DNA from: Traorella massiliensis
GTDB taxonomy: Bacteria > Bacillota_I > Bacilli_A > Erysipelotrichales > Erysipelotrichaceae
Reading direction: 5' to 3'
Assembly (NCBI RefSeq): GCF_900104665.1
Contig: NZ_LT629966.1
Coordinates: 58,161 to 122,160, forward strand
Length of the DNA: 64,000 bases
Shown: piece by piece, positions 9,820 through 18,901 of the stretch
Layout: each line of letters begins with the position of its first letter
Position numbering within the stretch: position 1 is the first letter of the stretch
Notes under the pieces: model-generated
What the model saw: the letters and a program-made list of their open reading frames with translations, nothing else
What the model was told of the DNA's origin: nothing
The model's database searches: none
Position numbers and translations under genes: made by a program

Positions 9820-10578
9820 TTATTGATTCTCCATATTTTCTACCACGGTCGAACTGGCAAAATAATTCGATTCAGTATGGTTGATCCGCTTTTCAAGTTT
9901 CTTCATGATAAAGGAAGCTAAACTTGTCAATATCAGATAGATAATGGCCGCAATCATATAGGCAGGAACTGTCTTATAGGTAGAACCTGCAATCGTTCTG
10001 GCCTGATAAAAAAGCTCCGTGATCATGATCGTACTTAATGTACAACAATCCTTAATATTCACGATCAATTCATTTCCAATAGAAGGAAATGCATTACGGA
10101 TCGCTTGTGGAAGCACGACATAACGCATAGCCTGCATACCGCTCATGCCAACGCTTCTAGCCGCTTCTTCCTGTCCTGCATCGATCGACTGAATTCCAGA
10201 ACGAATAATTTCTGCCATATAAGCCCCTGTATTTACTGAAATGACTACTAATCCGGCTATAAAAGGATCCCACTGCAAGCCAAGATCAAAGACTCCAAAA
10301 TAAATGATCATTGCCTGAACCATCATCGGCGTACCACGGAATATCGTAATATAGATATTCATGATTGCATTAAGCAGCCATTTTAAGCCTTTGGTAATAC
10401 TTTTTTCTGTTGGTTCATGCTTTACACAAATCACACGTAAAGCTCCAACGATCAGCCCAATAATCAAACCTACTACGGTTCCTACGATTCCAAGTATCAA
10501 TGTACGATAGACACCTGTCAGCAAAAGACTCTGATATTCTGTGGCAAGATCTATCATCGTATTAATAAAATCTATCAT
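9820..10578 (-). CDS. Polar amino-acid ABC importer, permease subunit
   Basis: Membrane subunit of the HisM/GlnP type. It has about five hydrophobic segments and the EAA loop containing [19 protein letters not shown] near residue 160, which contacts the ATPase. A TM segment near residues 20-45 is followed by a basic cytoplasmic stretch. The length of 252 residues is slightly above average, with a polar C-terminal tail. Only one permease gene is present, so the transporter is probably a homodimer. It is cotranscribed with its neighbours. Confidence 0.92.
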   Translation of the reverse strand: MIDFINTMIDLATEYQSLLLTGVYRTLILGIVGTVVGLIIGLIVGALRVICVKHEPTEKSITKGLKWLLNAIMNIYITIFRGTPMMVQAMIIYFGVFDLGLQWDPFIAGLVVISVNTGAYMAEIIRSGIQSIDAGQEEAARSVGMSGMQAMRYVVLPQAIRNAFPSIGNELIVNIKDCCTLSTIMITELFYQARTIAGSTYKTVPAYMIAAIIYLILTSLASFIMKKLEKRINHTESNYFASSTVVENMENQ

Positions 10579-10580
10579 AT

Positions 10581-11411
10581 TTATTCTTCATTTGCAGGCT
10601 GTCTGCTAGCCGCATCCTTCATCATCTGATCACGTTCTTCCTGAGTGATGGAAGCCAAAGCATTTTGAACATCTTCGAATAATTCACTATTCTTTGCAAT
10701 GCCAATAGATACAGAAGTATCCGTCAAATCAACATCAAAGCCTTTACCGTCTTCAAATTCAACCAGAGTCAATGCATCGCCATTAGCAGCAACATTTCCC
10801 TGTCCAACAGGAGTTTCAGCCGTTACACCATCCACAACACCACTTAACAGTGCCTGTACAAGTAATGGATAATTTTCCATCGCAGTTGCATGATTGACAT
10901 TAGGAATCTGATCAATAACCGTATCATAAAGCGTTCCCATCTGTCCGGCAATGGTTGCCCCAGAGAAGTCTTCCAATGAAGTAGCATTGGCATACTGTGA
11001 ATCTGAACGTACGATGATCGTCATATCTGATTCATAATAAGGATCAGTAAAGTCAATAGCTTCACGTCTTTTTGGAGTGTCCGTCATCCCCGCAATAATT
11101 AAATCAATCATATTCGAATTGATACTTTTCGTAAGAGAATCCCATTCCATCTTAACAACTTCCAGATTCATATCCAAACTCTCAGCAATTCTTTTCGCAA
11201 TCGCAACATCATAACCATCACAATAACCGCCAGAGCTCAATGGAACATTGGTATCATTAGCCTCTGCATCTGTCCAATTAAATGGCGCATAGTTGCATTC
11301 CATACCTACACGCAATGTTTCTCTATCTGATTCTACATCTTCATTTGCATTTTGTGAGCAGCCTGCAAGAACCAAAGATAGCACACATAAACTAGTCAAT
11401 AATTTTTTCAT
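10581..11411 (-). CDS. Amino-acid-binding lipoprotein of the ABC importer
   Basis: Extracellular substrate-binding protein of family 3. The N-terminus MKKLLTSLCVLSLVLAGCSQ is a lipoprotein signal with the lipobox LAGC, so Cys18 would be lipidated and tether it to the membrane. The mature part shows the family 3 patterns RVGMECNYAPFNW and IDFTDPYY near 120. It is first gene of the operon and lies directly behind the lysine riboswitch, the main evidence that the cargo is lysine or a similar cationic amino acid. Confidence 0.92.
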   Translation of the reverse strand: MKKLLTSLCVLSLVLAGCSQNANEDVESDRETLRVGMECNYAPFNWTDAEANDTNVPLSSGGYCDGYDVAIAKRIAESLDMNLEVVKMEWDSLTKSINSNMIDLIIAGMTDTPKRREAIDFTDPYYESDMTIIVRSDSQYANATSLEDFSGATIAGQMGTLYDTVIDQIPNVNHATAMENYPLLVQALLSGVVDGVTAETPVGQGNVAANGDALTLVEFEDGKGFDVDLTDTSVSIGIAKNSELFEDVQNALASITQEERDQMMKDAASRQPANEE

Positions 11412-11432
11412 TCTTTTTTCCTCTCTTTCGTA

Positions 11433-11470
11433 TAAAAAATAAAGCCGTGCTATTATAAAGCACGACTTTT
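11433..11470 (-). terminator. Terminator stem of the lysine riboswitch
   Basis: Minus-strand 10-bp stem AAGTCGTGCT/AGCACGGCTT followed by ATTTTTTA, placed between the aptamer and the lipoprotein start. This is the expression platform: lysine binding is expected to favour termination. Confidence 0.8.
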
Positions 11471-11479
11471 GTCATCTCA

Positions 11480-11648
11480 ATATAATAGCGCCTCTACATC
11501 AGTAGGAGTGTCATAAGTATTCCCTAAGACCCCAAGATACTGTTCTGCCAAACAGCTCTTTCGGCGATGGTTGCCTTTCACTCACTTCTCTGTCTGCCGA
11601 CTCCATGAGTTACTCATCTGCATCGCTACCTCTATCGGTTTTATTGAG
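11480..11648 (-). ncRNA. Lysine riboswitch (L box)
   Basis: The minus strand carries the conserved L-box segments in order: GATAGAGGTAGCGATGCAG, then GAGTA, then the hallmark GAAAGGCAACCATCGCCGAA (compare GAAAGG-GCGTCGCCGAAG in Bacillus lysC), then a CTTGGGG block and a closing GAGGCGCTATT that pairs with the 5' GATAG as P1. A terminator follows at 11433-11470. It controls the downstream ABC importer. It was recognised by eye from motif order, not by a covariance model. Confidence 0.86.
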
Positions 11649-11652
11649 TATA

Positions 11653-11681
11653 ATCCTAAACTTGTTTGTATCATTTGTCAA
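11653..11681 (-). promoter_or_regulatory. Promoter of the lysine-riboswitch operon
   Basis: Perfect -35 TTGACA at 11676-11681 and -10 TAGGAT at 11653-11658 with a 17-bp spacer, just upstream of the aptamer. The IS30 element begins 28 bp upstream of the -35 box, so the core promoter is intact. Confidence 0.75.
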
Positions 11682-11709
11682 TAGATATTGACTATTTTTC
11701 TATTTTTAG

Positions 11710-13405
11710 TAAAGTGAAAAGTTAAATTCTACTTTAATATAGGAAGAGATGAATTTAATCTTTCACAAAATTCATGTTGAATTTACTCTTTCAATATGTC
11801 ATATTGAAAATGACCGGAAGCAGCCAGAATCACAAAGAAAGGAGGCCCTTATGGCTGCCACAAATAAAAATAAACATATGACCGAAAATGAAAGAAAAAT
11901 TATTGAATCAAGTATTCGTAATGGTGCCACCCATACGGCCATTGCACAAGTCATCGGTAAAGACAAGTCTACCATAGGAAAGGAAATCAGGCTTCATCGG
12001 GTCCTGACTTATAAATGCAATCTTCCTCTGGAATGTGTGAACCGATCCAAATGCTCTCATAATCACAGCTGTAAATTGGAATGCCCTGATTATATCCGGT
12101 TTAAATGCTCACGAAGAGACAGAAGTCCCGGGGCCTGCAATGGCTGTTCAAAATTTCATTCCTGCAGATTCAATAAATATGTCTATCAGCCCGAAACAGC
12201 TCACAGAGAGTACAGGAATACGCTTGTCGATTCAAGAGTGGGCGTGAACCTGACAACAGAGGAGGCAAAAAAGATGGGCGGAATTGTCAAACCGCTTCTT
12301 GATCAGGGCCAGTCCCCTTATCAAATCATTCAGGCTCATCCGGAATTAGGAATTACTGAAAGAACCCTCTATACTTATATCGAAACAGGCGTATTCAGTA
12401 TTGTCGGAATCAGTGTTATGGACCTAAGACGCCAGGTATCCAGAAAAAAATTCAAGTCTAAGAAAGCCGCTTTAAAAAAGCGTGAAGACAGAAGATTCCT
12501 GAAAGGGAGAACCTATAAGGATTACTGTAACTATCTCTCCGAGAATGAGGACGCCAGAATCGTACAGATGGATACGGTATACAACGATATATCAAATGGT
12601 CCATTTATTCAGACATTCAAATTTGTGAAATACGGCTTCCTGTTCGGCATCCTTCACGAAGAGAAAACAGAGGAAGCGATGGTTTCAGGCGTGAATGCTT
12701 TAGAAAATCTTTTAGGCAGCGAACTTTTCCATGAAGAAGTTGAAATTCTTCTGACAGACCGCGGAAGCGAAATGGCCGATGCAGAAGGAATTGAAAAAAA
12801 AGAAAACGGAGCAAGAAGAACCCGTGTCTATTACTGTGATCCGATGCAGTCCACACAAAAGGCAACCCTGGAAAACAATCATATTGAACTGCGCTACATT
12901 TTTCCAAAAGAAACAGATTTAAGAGCTCTGGGGCTAACATCTCAGAAAGCCTTGAATACTGCACTGTCGCATATTAACTCGATGTCAAAAGAAAAGCTCA
13001 ACGGAAAGTCACCCATTGAGCTGATGGAATTTCTTCATCCTGAACTCATGAAGAAATTCAACGATTTTGGAATTACCAGAATCGAAAAAGATAACATTAT
13101 TCTAAAGCCCTACTTATTGAAAAAATAATGAATTAAAAACCAGCTGCTTCACGGTCTTTCAAACAAAACATAGTAGAATTTAGTCTTTCCAGCCAAAAAA
13201 ATTTCTAAATTCTCCTATCCTTTATTGCGGCCTTTTTATGTTATCGTCAATAATATTATATACCTGAAACAGTAATTCCTACAATAACAAAAAGCAAATA
13301 ACTATCCGTCTGTCCTGATAACTATTTCATTTTAGAAATGATGAACGACTAATTTCCACATTTTTTTGTCGCTTTTTAAAGTAGAATTTAACTTTTCACT
13401 TCACG
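11710..13405 (+). mobile_element. IS30-family insertion sequence, copy 1 (about 1,696 bp)
   Basis: Boundaries were set by comparison with copy 2 (52477-54172); the two appear identical. Terminal inverted repeats of about 27 bp differ at one position (left GTAAAGTGAAAAG from base 11709, right the reverse complement GTGAAGTGAAAAG). The flanks are near-identical AT-rich direct repeats: ATTTTTCTATTTTTAG at 11694-11709 and ATTTTTCTATTTTTTTAG at 13406-13423, which differ by two T. I read these as a target duplication of about 16-18 bp. The first and last bases are uncertain by one or two. It is inserted just upstream of the lysine operon promoter, with the transposase pointing away. Confidence 0.88.
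11851..13128 (+). CDS. IS30-family transposase, copy 1
   Basis: DDE transposase. The start at 11851 is chosen because AAAGGAGG sits 6 bases upstream, giving 425 residues; a longer frame from 11749 has no such site and begins inside the terminal repeat region. An N-terminal helix-turn-helix (HTAIAQVIGKDKSTIGKEI) is followed by a cysteine-rich stretch with CNGC and SCKLEC pairs, probably metal-binding. The catalytic triad is Asp in QMDTVYND, Asp in LLTDRGSE (Arg where most IS30 proteins have Asn) and Glu in ENNHIELRY. The protein is identical to that of copy 2. Confidence 0.92.
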   Translation: MAATNKNKHMTENERKIIESSIRNGATHTAIAQVIGKDKSTIGKEIRLHRVLTYKCNLPLECVNRSKCSHNHSCKLECPDYIRFKCSRRDRSPGACNGCSKFHSCRFNKYVYQPETAHREYRNTLVDSRVGVNLTTEEAKKMGGIVKPLLDQGQSPYQIIQAHPELGITERTLYTYIETGVFSIVGISVMDLRRQVSRKKFKSKKAALKKREDRRFLKGRTYKDYCNYLSENEDARIVQMDTVYNDISNGPFIQTFKFVKYGFLFGILHEEKTEEAMVSGVNALENLLGSELFHEEVEILLTDRGSEMADAEGIEKKENGARRTRVYYCDPMQSTQKATLENNHIELRYIFPKETDLRALGLTSQKALNTALSHINSMSKEKLNGKSPIELMEFLHPELMKKFNDFGITRIEKDNIILKPYLLKK

Positions 13406-13523
13406 ATTTTTCTATTTTTTTAGTTCATAACTTTATAAAATGACAATAATCCCTTAAATTTTATCATTCATTTTATGACCATCTGCTCACAAAAGATACT
13501 GACTGACATTTTATCTTGATATA

Positions 13524-13552
13524 AGAAAAAAGCACGACCAAGGTCATGCTTT
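13524..13552 (-). terminator. Terminator of infC-rpmI-rplT
   Basis: Minus-strand perfect 10-bp stem AAGCATGACC/GGTCGTGCTT (one G-T pair) with a two-base loop, followed by TTTTTTCTT, five bases beyond the rplT stop. The stretch from the IS end to here (13424-13523) is AT-rich with no gene. Confidence 0.85.
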
Positions 13553-13557
13553 CAGTC

Positions 13558-13917
13558 TTATTTTTCTAATGCTTTCTTTGCCTTATCACAGATTGCTGTA
13601 AATCCCTTTTCATCGTGAATAGCAATTTCAGATAACATCTTTCTGTTGATCGTGATATTAGCAAGATTCAAACCATGCATCAGCTTAGAATAGCTTAAAC
13701 CATTCATTCTTGCAGCTGCATTGATACGAGCGATCCACAGCTTACGCATTTCACGCTTTAACTGCTTTCTATCTCTATAAGCATAGCGTAATGAACGCAT
13801 TACCTGCTCATTCGCAGTTCTATAAAGCAAATGCTTGGAACCAAAATATCCTTTAGCTAATTTTAATACTTTCTTTCTTCTGTTGCGTGCAACAGTTCCG
13901 CCTTTTACTCTAGCCAT
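13558..13917 (-). CDS. rplT: Ribosomal protein L20
   Basis: Large-subunit protein needed early in 50S assembly, and the usual repressor of its own operon through binding the leader RNA. The sequence [20 protein letters not shown] and the block [17 protein letters not shown] are diagnostic. The length of 119 residues is standard. It is last gene of infC-rpmI-rplT, 11 bases after rpmI. Confidence 0.98.
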   Translation of the reverse strand: MARVKGGTVARNRRKKVLKLAKGYFGSKHLLYRTANEQVMRSLRYAYRDRKQLKREMRKLWIARINAAARMNGLSYSKLMHGLNLANITINRKMLSEIAIHDEKGFTAICDKAKKALEK

Positions 13918-13928
13918 GACTCATCCTC

Positions 13929-14123
13929 CTATTTCTGTAACATCAATTTAATTCTCTTGTAATCTGAACTGCTAACGAGTCCTGATTTAGCTAATTGACG
14001 TCTCTGTTTTTTTGTTTTTCCGTGGAAACGGTGAGAAGTATAAGCATGACTTCTCTTTAATTTTCCTGAACCAGTTCTTTTCACACGTTTTGCAAGTCCA
14101 CTGTGTGTTTTCATTTTTGGCAT
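13929..14123 (-). CDS. rpmI: Ribosomal protein L35
   Basis: Small basic 50S protein of 64 residues. [20 protein letters not shown] and [14 protein letters not shown] are conserved L35 text. It lies between infC and rplT as in most bacteria, with an AGGAGG-type site before the ATG. Confidence 0.98.
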   Translation of the reverse strand: MPKMKTHSGLAKRVKRTGSGKLKRSHAYTSHRFHGKTKKQRRQLAKSGLVSSSDYKRIKLMLQK

Positions 14124-14135
14124 AATCTTTTCCTC

Positions 14136-14681
14136 CTATTTACCAGTCTTTTTTGGTGCCAATACACAAGACATCGTATTGCCTTCCAGGTTTGGCTTCT
14201 TTTCCACATTGGCCACATCGCTCATGGCTTCCACAAATTCATTCATGATCTTGCGGCCAACCTCAACACGAGTAATCAAGCGTCCGCGAAAACGCATATC
14301 GATCTTGACCTTCATTCCATCACTTGCCCACTTGCGTGCTTGACGTAATTTCGTTTCAAAATCATGCTTATCAATCACAGGTGATAAACGTAATGGTTTT
14401 ACCTCTGTAACATGCTGTTTCTTTTTCGCTTCCTTTGATTTTTTCTGCTGTTCAAAATGATAGCGTCCGTAATTCAGAATCTTGCACACCGGCGGATTTG
14501 AATTCGGTGAAACACATAACAAGTCCAGATCTTGACTATACGCAATCTCTAATGCCTCCTGACGAGATTTGATTCCCAGCTGCTGTCCCGTAGGACCAAT
14601 AACAAGAACCTCTCTAAAACGAATTTTTTCATTTACCAAATCGTCGTTGACATTATTTGGAATCACTTTTTTGTTAATAAT
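14136..14681 (-). CDS. infC: Translation initiation factor IF-3, ATT start
   Basis: Binds the 30S subunit, blocks early joining of 50S and proofreads start codons. Homology begins at NDDLVNEKIRFREVLVIGP and runs to the end (KPNLEGNTMSCVLAPKKT). No ATG or GTG lies near the expected N-terminus. GGAGGTG at 14685-14691 is followed by two tandem ATT codons at 14679-14681 and 14676-14678, and one of them is the start (181 or 180 residues). The rare AUU start of infC is a known autoregulatory feature in other bacteria, since IF-3 discriminates against it. An open frame extends to 14822, but that part overlaps the structured leader. Confidence 0.93.
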   Translation of the reverse strand: MINKKVIPNNVNDDLVNEKIRFREVLVIGPTGQQLGIKSRQEALEIAYSQDLDLLCVSPNSNPPVCKILNYGRYHFEQQKKSKEAKKKQHVTEVKPLRLSPVIDKHDFETKLRQARKWASDGMKVKIDMRFRGRLITRVEVGRKIMNEFVEAMSDVANVEKKPNLEGNTMSCVLAPKKTGK

Positions 14682-14689
14682 CGACACCT

Positions 14690-14820
14690 CCAGTTTTTTT
14701 AAAAAGAAAAAATGGGCACAAACCGCACCCATGCTTTGTACTTGAACACTTTTTGTACAATGTCGCATTGACCCACAGACGCTTATCTGTCGGGTGAGAA
14801 GGGGTGCTTCTTCTTTCCAC
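14690..14820 (-). ncRNA. L20-type leader / attenuator of infC operon
   Basis: Untranslated leader on the minus strand ending in an intrinsic terminator at 14701-14732 (stem ATGGGTGC/GTGCCCAT, then TTTTTTCTTTTT) just before the infC ribosome-binding site. Upstream arms such as TGTACAAAAAGTG and TTCAAGTACA can pair in competition. Position and layout match the L20 leader by which L20 feeds back on its operon in Firmicutes. Confidence 0.7.
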
Positions 14821-14849
14821 ATTTCTTCAACGGGGTAATCATACCCTAT

Positions 14850-15596
14850 TTAAAGCCTTTTGTCAACAGTTTCTCTCTTTTTTGCTTTTACCATCAGCAT
14901 CATCGGCCGACGCATCTCATCCTGCATCCATAAAAGTGAACGGGCCTCTTCACTTGGCAATGCTTCTTCCACATGTTCGATCTCAAAACCACACTCTAAT
15001 AGACCATTTAAGATCTGTGTCAGCGTATGGTGATATTTCATGACTTTTTTTCCCAAAAATACGGTTTCTCTTTTCCCTGGATAAAAATAATGATCTATTG
15101 GCCAATAGAGTGCCTTTCCCTGATCATCTCTGATCCATTCTTCATAAACACCTGAAGTAAAAGAAGGATGTTCGATATTAAAAAGAAAAATTCCTGACTC
15201 TTTGAGGGTCTTATAAACATTCTTATAAACTGATTTGAGATCTTCGATATAATGCAAAGCTAAATTTGAAATCACAAGATCATAGGCATTCATCGGATAT
15301 TCATACTCTTCAATACCACAATTGCGATAAGTGATCTTTTCATCAGCATTTCTTGATTCTGCTTCCTGGATCATTTTCATGCTCATATCGATTCCTAAAA
15401 CACTTTTAGCCCCTCTTCTGACAGCTTCTTTACAATGCCATCCATAGCCACAGCCAAGATCTAATACGTTTTTATCTTTGACATCAGGAAAGATTTCTTT
15501 TAGCTGATACCACTCACCAGCCTTATTCAATCCCTGGCTTCTTTCCATTTTCGCATATTCTTTAAAAAATGCTTCATCATCATATATATTTTTCAT
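14850..15596 (-). CDS. Class I SAM-dependent methyltransferase
   Basis: Small soluble methyltransferase with the SAM-binding motif I VLDLGCGYGWH near residue 44, the acidic end of strand 2 (LGIDMS) and the motif IV region YDLVISNLALHYI near 105. The fold and length (248 residues) match the UbiE/Methyltransf_11 group. The target cannot be told; no biosynthetic partner is next to it. It stands alone, upstream of the infC leader, divergent from the DUF6176 gene. Confidence 0.85.
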   Translation of the reverse strand: MKNIYDDEAFFKEYAKMERSQGLNKAGEWYQLKEIFPDVKDKNVLDLGCGYGWHCKEAVRRGAKSVLGIDMSMKMIQEAESRNADEKITYRNCGIEEYEYPMNAYDLVISNLALHYIEDLKSVYKNVYKTLKESGIFLFNIEHPSFTSGVYEEWIRDDQGKALYWPIDHYFYPGKRETVFLGKKVMKYHHTLTQILNGLLECGFEIEHVEEALPSEEARSLLWMQDEMRRPMMLMVKAKKRETVDKRL

Positions 15597-15648
15597 CTTG
15601 ATCGCCCTCTATATTAAATCGAAAATAAATTTTTAAGTCAATATATTA

Positions 15649-15657
15649 TGATATAAT
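15649..15657 (+). promoter_or_regulatory. Extended -10 promoter of the DUF6176 gene
   Basis: TGATATAAT, a perfect TGnTATAAT, 17 bases upstream of the ATG at 15674, with no clear -35. Confidence 0.5.
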
Positions 15658-15673
15658 TGTGAAGGGTGATCAT

Positions 15674-16009
15674 ATGAAATGTGAATGTTCAAGATTTAAG
15701 GTTATCGAAGGTAAAAGTGCTTTGGTAGATGAATGGCTGAGTTTTTTAAATCATCATATCAAAGAAACTTCATTGACACTTGCCGATGAGAAAATCTATG
15801 TTGAAGCAATCTTTCGTGAAAGAAATGATGAGGGAGAATTTCTATATTGGTTTACGCTTGAAGATGAAGGAGGACAAAAGGTGGAAGAATCTACTTCCTG
15901 GATCGATCAGAAGCATCTGGAATACTGGTATGCATGCATCGATGAGGATTATTCGTCCATGACCTTGGAAAGTGAAGTCCTGTTAATTCATCCTGATGTA
16001 AATCTGTGA
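15674..16009 (+). CDS. DUF6176-family protein
   Basis: Small soluble protein of 111 residues from the ATG at 15674, preceded by AAGGGTG; a GTG five codons upstream is less likely. The pattern of an N-terminal RFKV segment, LADEKIYVEAIFRE, a tyrosine/tryptophan-rich strand (FLYWFTLEDEGG) and IDQKHLEYWYACID matches the DUF6176 group, which looks like a ferredoxin-like fold. Function is unknown. It is monocistronic, just before gdhA. Confidence 0.7.
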   Translation: MKCECSRFKVIEGKSALVDEWLSFLNHHIKETSLTLADEKIYVEAIFRERNDEGEFLYWFTLEDEGGQKVEESTSWIDQKHLEYWYACIDEDYSSMTLESEVLLIHPDVNL

Positions 16010-16076
16010 AAATTTTATGAAATTTTTTTAAATTTGTTTTCAAACTTTGAAAATGAGGTTATAATATAAAACATAA

Positions 16077-17424
<1,348 letters not shown>

Positions 17425-17426
<2 letters not shown>

Positions 17427-17449
17427 GGCACTTTGGTGCCTTTTTTTTA
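17425..17449 (+). terminator. Terminator of gdhA
   Basis: Stem AAGGCAC/GTGCCTT with a TTTG loop, running into eight T; it starts at the gdhA stop. Confidence 0.9.
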
Positions 17450-17470
17450 TTTGAAAACATATAATGAAAC

Positions 17471-18397
17471 ATGAGCGCTACAAAACTTAAGCTAGTCATG
17501 ATTCCCTTATTGACCTATCTTTTTCTAAAATATTGCTTTCCTTTTTTAGCGCCTTTTATCTGTGGATTCATTCTTGCGAAAATGATTTCACGTTTTAAAG
17601 GTTCATCGTTTATGATCTATTTTTTCTTTTTACTTTTTATTTTTTTTATCATATTTCTACTGATCATCTTATTTTATGTGCAAATGAAGCAGGTTTATTT
17701 TGATTTGCCTGCTTTTATAGAATCGCTGCTCACTTATATGAATGGCGATCATTTTCTTCTACAGCTCTTACATGAACCGGCAATCGCTTTGCTTCAAAAA
17801 ATATTCCCGCTTCTTTCTTCCCTTTTGATCTTGCTTCCTAAAGCCTTTTCCTTTCTCTTTATGACAATGTTTCTTACCTTTCTTTTTCTTTTCGACATTC
17901 ATGCGTTTGGACGTATTCTCTATACGCTTTCACCCAGTCTTTTCAAACAGGCACAAAATCTTCAAAGTGTCTTATTTGAGACTTTCTTTTCCATGTTGAT
18001 CTCTTCATTTAAACTTTTTTTGATTACTGGCAGTCTTTGTTTTATAGGTCTTTTCCTTATCAATATCGAACATGCCCTGTTTATATCCTTATTGGCCGCT
18101 TCTTTTGACTCAATGCCTCTCATAGGTATCGGCTTCATTCTGCTTCCCTATGCGATCTATTTGTTTCTCATACAAAGTAACAAAGCCATTGCAGTTTTGC
18201 TTATTTATATCATCATTACAGGACTTCGCTTTTTTATCGAACCTAAAATTCTTTCTAAACAGTTAAACATTCCCCTTTTGCTTCATCTATTGATGATGTT
18301 TATCTGTTCTCAGTTATTCGGATGGATCGGATTCTTCTATGCACCTGTTTTTTGTGTTTTAATTCTTGTATGGTATAAAGAAAAGCAAAACGGCTAG
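17471..18397 (+). CDS. AI-2E-type (YtvI/PerM-like) membrane permease
   Basis: Very hydrophobic 308-residue protein with about seven or eight membrane segments. The C-terminal part, with FIEPKILSKQLNIPLLLHLL followed by a glycine-rich helix (FGWIGFFYAPVF), matches the AI-2E transporter family pattern. Members export or import varied small solutes, so the family name does not prove autoinducer transport. The N-terminal region is shorter than usual. The start has a weak ribosome-binding site; the gene follows the gdhA terminator by 21 bases. Confidence 0.68.
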   Translation: MSATKLKLVMIPLLTYLFLKYCFPFLAPFICGFILAKMISRFKGSSFMIYFFFLLFIFFIIFLLIILFYVQMKQVYFDLPAFIESLLTYMNGDHFLLQLLHEPAIALLQKIFPLLSSLLILLPKAFSFLFMTMFLTFLFLFDIHAFGRILYTLSPSLFKQAQNLQSVLFETFFSMLISSFKLFLITGSLCFIGLFLINIEHALFISLLAASFDSMPLIGIGFILLPYAIYLFLIQSNKAIAVLLIYIIITGLRFFIEPKILSKQLNIPLLLHLLMMFICSQLFGWIGFFYAPVFCVLILVWYKEKQNG

Positions 18398-18415
18398 AAT
18401 AACAAGGGTGATCTT

Positions 18416-18901
18416 ATGAAATATTTACTTATGCTGATGCTTTTTTCTACTACGAGTGTTCAAAGTGTGATTTATAACACACCGACATCTCAATATTATG
18501 TTATTGATACTACTGCCGATCCTATTCAGATTTTAGTCTTAGAAGAAAATATGAATCTTCCTGTAGCTTGTATCGCTGATCAGAAATATCTGCTTAGTCA
18601 TGTGGATTTTTCAAACCAGAGTGATTGTCTGATCAAAACATTGAATCAAGCTTATGATCTTAACATTCAAAAATATGTTGATCTAAAAGATTTATATACA
18701 AAAGATGAATTATTAGCATTGAAAGAGGCAAGCTTGCCTGCTTTGTTACAGGCCGTATTTTCTATTTCACATTCTTATTCCCTCTCAGAAATCTATTCAG
18801 TTTATGCAAGTGCAAATAAAAATGAATTTCGTTATGAAATTCATTATTTGACATATGTGAAGATCGATGATGAATATCTTCCTCTTAATTATCCGTTATA
18901 A
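18416..18901 (+). CDS. Secreted protein of unknown function
   Basis: I do not recognise this 161-residue protein. The first 17 residues (MKYLLMLMLFSTTSVQS) look like a signal peptide with no lipobox cysteine. The mature part mixes strands and helices and has two cysteines (in PVACIADQ and SDCLIKT) that could form a disulphide. AAGGGTG precedes the ATG. It follows the permease by 18 bases and is probably cotranscribed. Its 3' end overlaps that of the opposing CDF gene by 13 bases. Confidence 0.6.
   Translation: MKYLLMLMLFSTTSVQSVIYNTPTSQYYVIDTTADPIQILVLEENMNLPVACIADQKYLLSHVDFSNQSDCLIKTLNQAYDLNIQKYVDLKDLYTKDELLALKEASLPALLQAVFSISHSYSLSEIYSVYASANKNEFRYEIHYLTYVKIDDEYLPLNYPL

Noticed and set aside
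11749..11850. Longer start of the IS30 transposase
   Set aside because: The extra 34 residues overlap the terminal region and lack a ribosome-binding site; AAAGGAGG precedes the ATG at 11851.
14682..14822. N-terminal extension of IF-3 by 47 residues
   Set aside because: It translates the structured leader and terminator, and family homology begins at the ATT start region behind GGAGGTG.
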